This document shows positions 8,348-18,999 of a stretch of DNA of 64,000 nt, in pieces. The notes under the pieces were generated by a model. It made no database searches. It was not told where the DNA came from and was given only the letters and a program-made list of their open reading frames with translations. Each line of letters starts with the position of its first letter. Position 1 is the stretch's first letter. The position numbers and the translations under genes are program-made. The stretch comes from Ophiobolus disseminans (lineage: Eukaryota > Ascomycota > Dothideomycetes > Pleosporales > Phaeosphaeriaceae). The stretch lies in the NCBI GenBank assembly GCA_010093685.1, contig MU006216.1:128632-192631 (forward strand). The letters run 5' to 3'.

Positions 8348-10969
8348 TCACAAACTCCCCAAAAGACCCAAATTCTCCAGCGTCCGAATATTCTCCACAG
8401 CTAGCTCATCCTTCTCCTCCCTCTTAACATGTAGCCACTGCCGGCCATCCCACCTCTTCCACGTCGAGTCCTTGACCAACGCATCCCAGTCTGGATGTTT
8501 CGGCGGATACCGCTCTTCCAACTTCCAGGCCCGCACCGTCTCCAGCGTGTCCAGTAGTAGCCGCTCACTGTCACGTTGTTTCTTCTGGTTTTTGCGGGTT
8601 TCCTCCAACTTTGCATCGCGCTTTGCGACGCTTTCGGGGCGGTTGCAGCGCGGAATGAATGCGCCGGTGTTGGGTGCTCGTTCTGGGAGGAGCCATGCGA
8701 CGCTTTCTGAGGAGTTTACAGAACCTGCTTTTGCTTTTACTTCGCTTTCAGCTTCGGCTTTTACGTCGGCTTTTACTTTTACATTAACTTCTGCTTCGCC
8801 TTCGGCTGTTGGTGGCGGGGATGCTCCAGCTTGATCCGAGCCTGCAGAAGCGGGTTTGGCCGGCTCGGGTCTTGGTATTGAAGGAGTGTGTGCAGCTCTG
8901 CCTAACATGAAGTATTGCCTTTGAATTTCCTCGATCTCATGATCGTCGCGTTCTTTAGTGAGGCGCAACTCCTTATTTTCATCATCCAGTTTGGAGTTCT
9001 CGCTCTTCAGTACGCTCAACATGTCGTTCATGGTTTTCAGATCTTGCTCTAGGTTCCCAATTCTTCTCTGGAGGCCCGCGACGTGCCAATGCTCGCGATC
9101 TTTGGTTTTGTTCTGGTATGCTTCGATGTAGCCGAGTATCTCCTCCTTTTGATCCAAGTCGGCTTTTGCATACCCTTCTATGCGCTCCTCTAGTATGATT
9201 TGAGAGTCGTTGTATTCTTTCTCCCATTCCTGCGCAAGCCATTGTTGTTTATTGAGCTTCATGTCAAACTTGACATTCTCATCACGAGCGCTGTCAAGAT
9301 CGATTTGAAGATCTTTGTTCTTCCGCTCAAGATCAAAATCGTACACTTTCTTTGCTCTCTCGTCAATTTCTGAGCGCAGTTGCCTTTTTGCAGCGTCGCG
9401 CTCTCGTAGTATCTTACTGAGCTTTGTCTCAAATGTGTTCTTTTGGTCAAGTCCATGTTTTTGACACTCTGCGAGTTTCTCTAGCGCATCATCGCGCTCT
9501 TGCTGCACCTCACCAAGCTTCGCATATAGCAAACCATCCTCTCTCCACACTTTCGCATGCTCCTCTTTAGTGATGGGTCGTATGTCATTGATCGGAGCAT
9601 ACCGATCTCTCTCGTCACTCACTTTCAGCCCCTCCAACTCCTCAATATTGGAACTTGCATCATGAGCAACCATCTGTGCGCCACTCTCAGATATGGCAGG
9701 CTCATCGCCATTCTCCGGCAACTTATATTCCACGGTCTTCTCGTCAACAGGTCCTTTTTGGCTCTCCGGATCGAAGTCCGCGTGCTGCACACCTTCCAAC
9801 CATGTGTTCGTGTTGGCAAATCGTTGGTCCCTGTCTTCAGACTGAATATCAGAGTCCAAGCTATTAATGCCTCTCCCAGGGGTGAAAGCACCTGACAATG
9901 GAACAGCGTCCCGATCCGAATCCGAAAGGTCAATATCATTGTCGCTCCTTTGCGGTCGACGAAACCGGGTTTTTTCGCGTGGCTGGGAAGGTAGTCTCTG
10001 CGCGCGACCCTTCTCACGGGGAGGCTCTTTCATGGCAGTGCTAGAGTTCTTTCTCGAAGACTTTAGAAGATGTTTCTCTCTTTCCTTTGCTAGCGACGAT
10101 TCTGTAGGTTTGGTTGCGGTGCTTCCAAGTCGTGAAAGTACTGGACGTCGACGTTCGGACCCAGATCCTTGATCGCTCGCTGATCGATGGATGTCTCTGA
10201 TCCCACTTTCGTCAGAATCGGAAAATGTTGCATCATCATGCTCCTGGTATGTGCTTTCGAGATACGAACAACTTCCCTCTGCGCTGTCCATTATACCTGC
10301 GATTGTTTGATCGTCAAATTCTTCACCGCTGCTAGTCGTGTACTCTTGAGGCGGCGACAGTCCTAATTCGGTGCGCTCGCTGATGCCAGAGAGTTCATGT
10401 AGCTTTGGATTAGCTGTGTTGAAGTTCTTGGCCGTGATGCTATGAGGCTGTGACTCCAGATGCGATTTGTCTAATGTACTCCGACGTGGAAAGTCTGCAC
10501 CATCCGAGTACCGTCTTCTCCCAGAAGAAGACTGAACCTGAATTGAATTGTCCCCGGCGGCAGCAGAGTCCAAACGATTCACACTCTCCCCAACTTCCCT
10601 TTTCGCAAGACGGGTGCTAATACCAACAAACTTTTCTTTTAACCATGCTACTCTGGTGTTCGGTCGTGCCTCAGCCTCCGGACGCGGTGCGCCACCTTCC
10701 TGAGGCTTGGTAGCTTCCTGCCGTTGGGAGACCTTTGCATCATCTTGTGCTTCTGCTGATGTTTCAACCGCTTCCACACTGGCAGCCCGACTCTTTGTGA
10801 GGAAGTGAAAAATCGAAGAGCGATTCGATCCTTCTGAACTTGGTCGCCTACTAGTCGGCGGTACTGGAGTCGGAGGAGGAGATCTCGGCGGTACATCGTT
10901 GTCCGCGGGCATCAAACTCTCGCCGTCCGATGACGATGCCCGACGCTGTTGCTCTCCCTCATTCGCCAT
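8348..10969 (-). CDS. large coiled-coil protein with disordered N-terminus
   Basis: An uninterrupted 873-codon frame. Residues 1-450 are Ser/Pro/Glu/Arg-rich and low in hydrophobics, so probably disordered. Residues about 470-700 form heptad-rich coiled coil (KLGEVQQERDDALEKLAEC and onward). A short charged repeat of alternating Val/Ala and Lys/Glu (VNVKVKADVKAEAESEVKAK) follows. The C-terminus is globular and Trp-rich (RAWKLEERYPPKHPDWDAL, WKRWDGRQWL). I do not recognise the family; coiled coil plus a disordered head fits a scaffold or cytoskeleton-linked protein. The frame stays open upstream of the ATG to a good acceptor (CTCCAG) at about 11053 and codes there for EDLVQRAYPDEHFQAWDIA, so a further 5' exon is likely. 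Convergent with the kinase gene, 141 bp apart. Confidence 0.72.
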   Translation of the reverse strand: MANEGEQQRRASSSDGESLMPADNDVPPRSPPPTPVPPTSRRPSSEGSNRSSIFHFLTKSRAASVEAVETSAEAQDDAKVSQRQEATKPQEGGAPRPEAEARPNTRVAWLKEKFVGISTRLAKREVGESVNRLDSAAAGDNSIQVQSSSGRRRYSDGADFPRRSTLDKSHLESQPHSITAKNFNTANPKLHELSGISERTELGLSPPQEYTTSSGEEFDDQTIAGIMDSAEGSCSYLESTYQEHDDATFSDSDESGIRDIHRSASDQGSGSERRRPVLSRLGSTATKPTESSLAKEREKHLLKSSRKNSSTAMKEPPREKGRAQRLPSQPREKTRFRRPQRSDNDIDLSDSDRDAVPLSGAFTPGRGINSLDSDIQSEDRDQRFANTNTWLEGVQHADFDPESQKGPVDEKTVEYKLPENGDEPAISESGAQMVAHDASSNIEELEGLKVSDERDRYAPINDIRPITKEEHAKVWREDGLLYAKLGEVQQERDDALEKLAECQKHGLDQKNTFETKLSKILRERDAAKRQLRSEIDERAKKVYDFDLERKNKDLQIDLDSARDENVKFDMKLNKQQWLAQEWEKEYNDSQIILEERIEGYAKADLDQKEEILGYIEAYQNKTKDREHWHVAGLQRRIGNLEQDLKTMNDMLSVLKSENSKLDDENKELRLTKERDDHEIEEIQRQYFMLGRAAHTPSIPRPEPAKPASAGSDQAGASPPPTAEGEAEVNVKVKADVKAEAESEVKAKAGSVNSSESVAWLLPERAPNTGAFIPRCNRPESVAKRDAKLEETRKNQKKQRDSERLLLDTLETVRAWKLEERYPPKHPDWDALVKDSTWKRWDGRQWLHVKREEKDELAVENIRTLENLGLLGSL

Positions 10970-11055
10970 ATCCGCTGACGTAAAATGCCTGTCTATGGCG
11001 ATATCCCAGGCTTGGAAGTGCTCGTCAGGATAAGCCCGCTGTACTAGGTCTTCTG

Positions 11056-12836
11056 GAGTCGAGCATCATTGTCAGCAAAGCTTTGGCATTATCTTCTCTA
11101 CACATGAAGCAGACTTAGAACGCCGATTCTACCGACATCACGAAGTCAAAGACTGGTTTGGGCGTTCCTTTGTTGGATAGGACTTGGCAGAAGCCTCACC
11201 GTTCCCGACAACGTGGGTTTGCCTGGTCTTTGTTCCTAGATCCCTACGATTATGATGGCGACTCAGCCATGCATGCTTCGGCTATGCATATGTGCGTTGT
11301 AGCTTTGGAGGCTGAAACAAATGTTTCATGCGCTATCATGGTTCTTTGTATGACTACTACGCGTCAAGAGCTTTTGTTAACTTCTAAAATTATGGCTGTG
11401 TCCGTGAGTAGTCAGATGGAGGCGGTGGCTATCACGTGCGAAAATACAGTCGTGACTTGTCACACCGACATGACGGTTCACCGCTAGTCGGTTACGGAGA
11501 ATGTGCAGCGCCGCTTTTGGATCATAGCGAACGAATAGATTTCGAGTATGTTTGCCATGCGAAGCGAAGAGACTGGCGGCGTTGTGAAGAAAAACATCTC
11601 AGAAGTGACGAGGCTCTGATTGTCATCGATAGTGTACTTGATTCCATGGGCTGTGCTGATGACACCGCTTCACGAGAGAAGGAGAAAAGAGGAAGAGATG
11701 AGAGGGTAGCGAAGGTCTTGCTTTAGTAACATTTGAGCCGTCATGGAGGAAGTTGATCGACGTCGGAGCTTCCTCGTTGTGTTTAGGCTCCACCGTAACT
11801 CGAGATGATTGCGTGTGCTCAACATACCATAGGTCATGATGACTTTGTTGCTAAGGTACCATGGTTAAGCGTCACTACTGTCAATTCCAACTTACGCGAA
11901 GAGTCAAAAGTCAGGCCACATTCGCATGTGCGTTCAGGGTGTAAGTATTCTGTGGAATCGGTGTTGTTCAGCAGACTATCGTTAGTGCAAAGACCGGATG
12001 ATCTAGTTGCATCCGAGCGGAACCGTTGGGCTAACCAACCGCTCCAGATAGTGTACCGGACCGGGCATCGCGCAAGCCGGTTGGGGATGCGCTGCTGCAA
12101 GAAATTCATGAGACATGACCTATGCCACGAGCAGACCCATGAATCGTCATCACTAAGTCATGCTCAAATGCGAGGTGATAAGATGAGCGCAGGGTGCTCG
12201 TGCGTCAAGAGCGCAGTCTGAGGACCGAAATCTCGAAATACCATTGGAGACTATAGACGGCAATCCCGTGCCAGACCTGCGAACCATGGTAGAGAAGAAG
12301 GCGTTGTGGGGTATCTCGCTAAACCTTTCCTATCCCGAAGACAAAGGTCTGACATTGGTGTCTAGCGTCCGCGGGGTGAAGCGTATGTCCCTGTGTCGAC
12401 CTTGATTAGCGGTTTGCGAAGGTTGACTGGTGGATAACGACTGGCGCGAGGCGCGGAGAGTTCTTGAACCGACCAAACTAAGACTCAGAACGGTCTGATC
12501 GATGATCGAGAGGCTACGATGCTCAGCATCACGATAGGTATCATGGTACTGGGAATTGAAGGCGCATATGGAACAGAAGCTTCAGAGGCGAGCGCGCGGA
12601 GCGGAGGTACTGCCCATCTGAGCAATCTCAAGTGTGGTCTGCAGCAGGCTGATAGAGGCAGCGCTCATCGCACAATGCCATGCCCAATCAGTCGTTCATC
12701 AATTTTAGACACGCAAGACCAGCAGTATCAAAGTGACACAATATGCAAGCTAGAAAATCAACGAGGTGATCCTTTTGCTGTGGGGACCACTTTCATGGCT
12801 TTACGAAGTGGCATGGTGGTGATGGTGTGTTTGTTG
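11056..12836. other. long stretch without a supported gene
   Basis: Several reading frames of 90-140 codons overlap on both strands, but none shows a domain, consistent splicing or conserved-looking composition. A short plus-strand string near 11120-11185 (LERRFYRHHEVKDWFGRSF) looks protein-like and could be a relic. Confidence 0.35.
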
Positions 12837-13737
12837 TCATGCTGGGGCCGTCCGGTCAGGACGTCCAAACTCCATAAATCGAACAAGCTGCAACTTCAAA
12901 GTCTCAACATAGCCGCATGCAAAGTCCAAAACTGCGCGCTTGTTCAGACCAATCACTCCGGGGTCTGTCAAACTTGGTTGCACAAAGTCAAACCAGTGTT
13001 TGGTTGTCATCCGAATCGGGTGATAGTGTGCATTCCACAGGCAGGGGAAGTGCCCCGGCCGCATGTCGACAAGATCGTACGGAAGCAACCGCAATTCCGC
13101 TGCATGCGATATGCAGGAAGCTTGCTCTGACGCCTGCAGCCTGTCGTAAACATGCGTTGCTATTGGGTAGTGTACCGTGACGGGCTTGCCGATTTCACAA
13201 GATTTTCGGCAGAATCACCCCTACCATCAGCATCCACGAGGATTATGGACTAACTAGAGGCCTTTGTATTAGAGGCTGTAACCTGATCACTAGCTGCTCC
13301 ACGGACGTGCAGCGTGCCCGAACTCGCGGGTCGATGGGCGGCCCATGTTATGTACGAAAAGGTGCTGCAGCATCAGCAGCTATTAGTGGAGTTTGCTGCG
13401 TCCACTGACGTAGTCTACGCAGTGACCTGACAGAAAAGTGGCGCGCAATAGCATCAGGACTACCAATGGCGCAGACAGCCTTGCCAAAGGTTGGGGCGAT
13501 GCCCTGGATGCAGACATGAATGGTTCTGCAAGCATCCGCCTTAGTTTGATGCTCGGACCAGGCGATAGGTATAGGACAATACGTTCTGGCGCCGACTAGC
13601 CCTCTCTTGGAGAGAGATCCAGTGAGAATGTGCCCTTGTGATTGGTCATTCAGGAAGGGGTTGGTGGCTGCAAGTGCAACGGGCCAAGGATTGTGGACCT
13701 TAATCGAATGCAACACGTTTTCCAAAGGCTGCAGCAA
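12837..13737 (-). pseudogene. relic of an unrecognised protein gene
   Basis: From about 13210 down to 12837 the minus strand has an open frame with protein-like composition (CEIGKPVTVHYPIATHVYDR ... HWFDFVQPSLTDPG ... FACGYVETLKLQ). It has no good ATG near its start. Just upstream the same frame meets a cluster of stops (TAG, TGA, TAA), all derivable from CAG, CGA or CAA by C-to-T. A different frame (13737-13348) is open upstream and could be an earlier exon. I cannot name the family. It is either a decayed gene or the last exon of a gene whose first exons I cannot define. Confidence 0.35.
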
Positions 13738-13858
13738 CGGCTCAGGGTGCCATGAAGCTTGTGGCGCACTACACTTTCCACTATATGCACATGACTTCTG
13801 TGGCCGCTAGATAACCCTGTCGCAATCGGCATACGCTTCCGGTTTGTAAGGGGTGGCA

Positions 13859-14277
13859 TGGATGGGCATTACTTAGCAATTACTAACCCCACTTTTATTT
13901 TTATTGATCTCATAATTTTAGGTACTTTTATAAATAAAAGAAACTAGTTGAATAAAAAGATAAACTATAAGCTAGTCTATACCGTATATTAAGAAATACC
14001 TCTAAAATATTAAGCAACTTATATATTAATTTTTAAATACAAGTTAGTAAAATAAGAAATTAGCAATCACTTAGTAGTTGCTAACTTCTTATTATTTAAT
14101 TTTTAACTCCTTAAACAGTTCAATTATATAAAACATTTCTTAGTATAAGATTTTACTATAAGTTTATGAATAAAATAGATAAAGAAAAGCTTTAATTATA
14201 AGGTATATATAACTTAAGTTATTATACTAGATAAAAAATTAAAGTGGGTTAGTAATTACTAAGTAATCGCCCATCCA
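13859..14277. mobile_element. AT-rich foldback/MITE element with ~44-bp terminal inverted repeats
   Basis: The left end (tggatgggcattacttagcaattactaac...) is the reverse complement of the right end (...gttagtaattactaagtaatcgcccatcca), apart from a few mismatches and single-base indels. The pairing extends over about 44 bp. The interior is strongly AT-rich compared with its surroundings. It contains a second inverted repeat centred near 14073 (aagaaattagcaa ... ttgctaacttctt) that echoes the terminal motif. No coding frame. No convincing target duplication was found at the edges. Confidence 0.7.
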
Positions 14278-15132
14278 CGAAGGGTGGTGTGCCGTAGCTA
14301 TCGTTGGAAGATGAAGGGGCTGAGTACCGTTTTCAACCGCACAGCACGGGCGAGAATGTAGTCTGGACTTTGGAACGATGAACAGACTATTGGGTTGAGC
14401 CGTCTGTCGCTCATACTCAGTCCACAGCTGGCAAGGTTCTGCTCAGCCAAAAGCAGCGGGAGTGCCCAAGAGGGGAAGGTCAAAAGCCATCACCAATCCG
14501 GCTGTCTCTTTGTCCGAGTTCAGAAGATCAGACGAACTACACTGTACGTGAGCAGTCGACCTCGAGCCAAAGTGGTCGCTACAAATACCTTCTGTGGGCG
14601 GAACATAGACAAAGAATTGCCCTCCGTCAACCTACCTTCCACGCTTTGCTCGAGCTGCCTCTCCGCGACAAAGAAGCGAACCGAACCACCAAAAGTAAGA
14701 CAGTCCACTTGTATCTGACGTGCAAGTTCGTGTCGCATAGTTGTCCAAATCAATTGCCAGCCTGCCAAAACACTGGAGCCGGTGAATAGCGGGTACCTGC
14801 AACTGGTTCGTTACCTGAATACTTTGCGAACACTCATGCACCGTTGCGATGAAGCAAACCGAGCAACATAGCGGCATAATCAATCCTGTTACTGACACTT
14901 ATGCAGGTCCACATCTTGACCGAGACATCCTGGCTGGGAAAATTTCAGGAATCCGCCCGAGAGAAAAACACGTTCATCTTCGACACTGCTACGCGAAAGT
15001 CTTTGCTCTCAGCATCCTCTCAGCATTTCCCCATAGCGTATCTAATTGTGTTGCCACACTCGTGTATTGACATCTGTCGCTCACATCGCTACTCGTTTCG
15101 TCTTGGAGCCAGTATCGAAGCTATCTTTCACC
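14278..15132. other. no supported gene; upstream region of HMG-box gene
   Basis: Overlapping frames on both strands lack recognisable features. The right half is the likely promoter and leader of the HMG-box gene, where an in-frame ATG at 15046 precedes the chosen start. Confidence 0.4.
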
Positions 15133-16778
15133 ATGAGGGGTGACACGCTCATCCAGCAGCACCCACTTACCCCACCAAACACGGGCGCCGAGTACCAGGC
15201 GAGTATGCAGCAAATCGCGAATTATAATGCGGGGCGCGGATTCTCCTATGGTTCACCGAGGTCGATGGCGCACGAAGGGATCCCTTCGCATGGGTTACAT
15301 GTGGAAAGCCACCCGGGTGACGGACTTGGCCTTGGAATTCAATATGTGAGAACCCCAGAGTAACCATCATCGAGAGGCAACCCTAATGAGATCCTAGGAC
15401 GGATACGGTCCTGCAACAGAGTATTACCAAAATGGGCATTATGAAGCAATGCCAGTAAGTGGTCTCCCCCATAACCAATTCCTGTTATACGCGCTGACTT
15501 GGGCAGAATGAACAGCCGCTCTTTTCGCCACCGACTCCAAGATCCACAACTGAGGAGGACTACGGTCGGAGAACGACGCGCAGTGGGCGTGCGGTCGCAC
15601 CCTCGAATTCACCAAGACGGAAAGAGGCAAGCCCTCGACCGAAAGCGACGCCGAAGGCAAAGAAAACGAAAGCAAAAGGCGACAAGCCAGCCACTCCGAA
15701 GTTGACCGCACCCCTCAGCATAATGACAGCAGAGCTGCATCACATCCCCGTGAAGAACATGGAGGAGTGGGTAAACAGGCCAGCGGATGTTAGGCGAGAC
15801 GAGGCTGAGAAAAGGAATGGATACATCACCAGGCCCATGAACTCTTTCATGCTTTATCGCTCAGCATATGCGGAGAGAGCGAAGTCCTGGTGCGCGCAAA
15901 ACAACCACCAGATCGTGTCGTCTGTCGCTGGTGAGAGTTGGCCCTTGGAGCCTCCCGGCATCCGCGAATTGTATAACGAGTACGCAAAGATCGAGCGCAT
16001 CAATCATCAAAACGCACACCCGACGTACAAGTTCTCACCAAGCAAAGCAGCAGCTCCAGCTCGAAAGAGAAAAGGAGAATGGTCGGACGAAGACGAGCCC
16101 AGCGACCTCGAAGATGTAGAGTGGGCGCCTGGAAGCGGCAGATCTCGAAACAGACAGACACGGAGACTCGAGCGATCGCTCAGCTATACTTCCAACGGCA
16201 TGAATGGTGACTTCTTCGATCGCTCATTCGGACCCAATGGCCATGGCATGAATAAGTCGTCCTGGGAAATGACAAACGATGGGAGACCGATGCCGATGCC
16301 GATGCCAATGCATAACGACATGTACAACCAGTACTACCAGTCCGCTGCGTACCCAGGCATGATGGGTCCAAACTTCCACGACGACCCCCGCATGCGTCGA
16401 GTGGGCACTCCGAACTCGTCCGTGCAGTTCTCCTCCGATCATGCTTTACTTGGTCTTCCCGGGGGGAACTCAGGCGACCTGATGCAGCAACTGCACTCGC
16501 AGGTTGGAACACTCTTTGATGATGGCCAGCTTGACCCGATGCTTTTGGCATATGATGGTGGCCATCACCAGGGTGAGGTAGAGTCGACAGCACTGCATCC
16601 CGGCTTTCGGAACGGCCACGTGAACGGTATGCTCGACACAAAAGCTGACCACCACGATATCGACAGCCTCTTGGAGTTGTTGCCAGCACAAGATGAGTAC
16701 CGCAACGCTTCGTGGCAGTCAGACCCAACCATGGCGTCGCTCGAACAAGAGTCTGAGTTCGACAAGTGGATGGGCTGA
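15133..16778 (+). CDS. HMG-box transcription factor
   Basis: Three exons, 15133-15345, 15398-15454 and 15507-16778, encode 513 residues; both introns are 52 bp. A basic, Ser/Pro/Lys-rich stretch (RRTTRSGRAVAP ... KAKKTKAKGDK) precedes the HMG box, which begins NGYITRPMNSFMLYRSAY. The box has the hydrophobic wedge and Trp/Pro landmarks of MATA/SOX-type sequence-specific boxes (SWPLEPPGIRELY, HPTYKFSPSK). A second basic-acidic segment follows (ARKRKGEW, then DEDEPSDLEDVEW). The C-terminal 300 residues are low complexity, with a PMPMPMPM run, Gly/Asn/Met-rich, and end in an acidic tail. It should act in the nucleus as a DNA-binding regulator, probably of the Ste11-like class tied to sexual development or stress. 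The target genes are unknown. An in-frame upstream ATG at 15046 would add 29 unremarkable residues. Confidence 0.85.
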
Positions 16779-17405
16779 GGGATGGTGAAAGGACTTCGTC
16801 ATATTGTTGCTGCTTTGTGTTTTTATATAGATGCGATGACTGGCTTTTGTGGTGTTGCGTTCGGCATACTTGGAGCTCAAGGGGCTAAAGATACCCGGTT
16901 TTCTCGATCTATCTGGGGGTTGTCGAAACCAAAGCTCATAGACTTCTTTCGCATGTTTCGGTTTGTTCAATGCGCGTAGACTATGGCGTGTAAATGCATA
17001 CATCGCTGTTCCTATCTCCAACTTTTCTAATTCAGCGCATAATCCCCAGAAGGCGAAAACTATCGTGGTGCTTCTGATCAGCAACAGCGGGGCCGGGAAT
17101 GTATTCCTGACATGATATTGGGTAATGTGAGGCAAATTCTGCGCAAGGGATTGCCGGTTGCAGGTTGTTCTGAGGAATGAAGTTGGACTCGAGCGCTCGG
17201 ACCGTTTTAGCCCCACCTGTGCCCACCTGCGGACGCGCCTGTTAGAGGAAAGAGGGGTCCAACAGACATTCGACATATCATCAGGATCGCGCATCTTTTT
17301 CTACAACACTCTTCAATAAAACAACTGCTGCTTTAAATCCCTGTCAGGATACCTCGGTGCAAGTCTGAAAGCGGCAGGTAAACTTATAAAGCTCGTGCGA
17401 TCATT
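16779..17405. other. intergenic between HMG-box gene and PSF1
   Basis: Holds the 3' end of the HMG-box transcript and the PSF1 promoter. A 191-codon minus-strand frame here overlaps the HMG-box coding end and is judged a shadow. Confidence 0.5.
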
Positions 17406-18200
17406 ATGTACGGCGAGGCTGCCAACAAGCTCGTAAGTACGCGATAAATCGGACAAATACATACATCAACCGAGTTTACATAACTCTACGCCTAAACCTA
17501 ATTAGATACAAATATATCCAGACCCACTAACCACACCCCTTCCAGGTCCAAAACGCCAAACGCATCCAATCCCTCCCGCACCTCCCGCCCTACGCCTCCG
17601 ACCTCTCCCGCACGATTATTCGTGAAGTCCGGGATCTGGACCGGGATGTGTCTTCCATCCTCGCCCCCTTCGGCTCGTCCTTCAACCCGTCAGCTGACCC
17701 CTCCACCGCCTGCGCCCTGCTCGTAAACCACCTCTGCATGCGCCGCAACAAGCGCTGCCTCCTCGCGTACCACAAGGTCCGCGCGTCTAAGCTCGAGGCG
17801 TACTGCTGGGAGGGCGTTGACGTGCTCGAGCAGCATAACAGCAAGGAGGGCGAGGGCGGACTCGCGGGCAAGAAGGATGAGAGCAGTTTGAGCCCTGAGG
17901 AGGAGGAGTATGTTAGGCAGTATAGCGATTTACTGGCGGCGTATAAGGGCCAGTGGACGGATGTGGATTTGACGGGCAGTTTGGAGCCGCCGAGGGATTT
18001 GTTCATCGACGTCAGGGTGCTGAAGGATGCGGGTGAGATACAGACGGAGTATGGGTAAGCGACCTCTCCATGCATACACCGCAAACCTAGAGACTGAAGG
18101 TGCTAGATCGATTACCTTGACGAAGAACAGCCAGTTCTACGTTCGCCATGGCGACGTGGAGCGCTTGATTGCGCAGGGATATCTGCAGCGGCTGAGCTAG
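17406..18200 (+). CDS. PSF1: GINS complex subunit Psf1
   Basis: Three exons, 17406-17432, 17546-18054 and 18107-18200, code for 209 residues, the usual Psf1 length. The start MYGEAANKL, then IQSLPHLPPYASDL, and the central cysteine- and arginine-rich segment CALLVNHLCMRRNKRCLLAYHKVR with LEAYCWEG are Psf1 hallmarks. The C-terminal B domain (ITLTKNSQFYVRHGDVERLIAQGYL) is the part that docks onto the rest of the replisome. Psf1 with Sld5, Psf2 and Psf3 forms GINS. GINS joins Cdc45 and Mcm2-7 in the CMG helicase, needed for origin firing and fork movement. The first intron (113 bp) follows only nine codons. The gene is convergent with PRP5. Confidence 0.95.
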
Positions 18201-18999
18201 AGGCATGCCGCATAGAAACAGTAAGGAGAGGACGATCCGAGAAGAAGTGCATATAGTAACACTTTGCATCATACTGCAGAGTTATCACATGGCCATGCAT
18301 GCTCGTGGCGAAGCCCACACGTGGCATGTAGAACGGCAAGGGATGTCCCTGTGCATTCGAATGCAACGCTATGTGCATGCGTCTGGCACTTCCAATACGC
18401 CGACAGCCTAATTTAGCACACATTGGCGCACGTGTAACGGTGTGAGACATGGGCTTGCGGTTCGCGCGGATCGCCATATTACGATGGACAGGGCTGATAA
18501 TATACAGCTGTCTGAAAAGAGGATAGCGAACATCACCATGAAGACGCGATTGTAGTTTATGTTTTCATTTCTCATTGCGCTACTATCGCGCTTTTGAGAT
18601 CCCATCCTCCGTACACCAATTGGTGGTATGTGCCGTGAGAAGGGCAAATCCACAGTATGCAACGAGCCAGACGCCTCGTCAAATTCCCTCCCTGTCGCCC
18701 GTGTTTCGGACCGTGAAGTCGTTGGTTTGCACCGTGAAAGTATTATACCTGGGACAGGGTGGCGGCGATCAGCGAATCCAAGGCTTGGAAATTGGATGTA
18801 CTCACATCAAAGGCTTATTCTGCCAGTCATAGAATGAAGCAAGGTCGCAGGTCGTTTTACGAATTCGTTACCAGTCGAGCAGGTGTTGTCGATACAGTCA
18901 CGGCAGCAAGGGAAGGATTGAATAGAGACCGACACATTCTTGGCGGGTCAATGCCGGTCTCTTTGTGATACATACCTGGACTGAAACAGACAATCCACC
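18201..18999. other. intergenic between convergent PSF1 and PRP5
   Basis: 3' flanks of both genes. No coding frame, RNA gene or repeat recognised. Confidence 0.5.

Noticed and set aside
12519..13130. 203-codon plus-strand frame
   Set aside because: Lies opposite a more protein-like minus-strand frame and shows no recognisable feature.
16719..17294. 191-codon minus-strand frame
   Set aside because: Overlaps the end of the HMG-box coding exon, has no domain and random composition.
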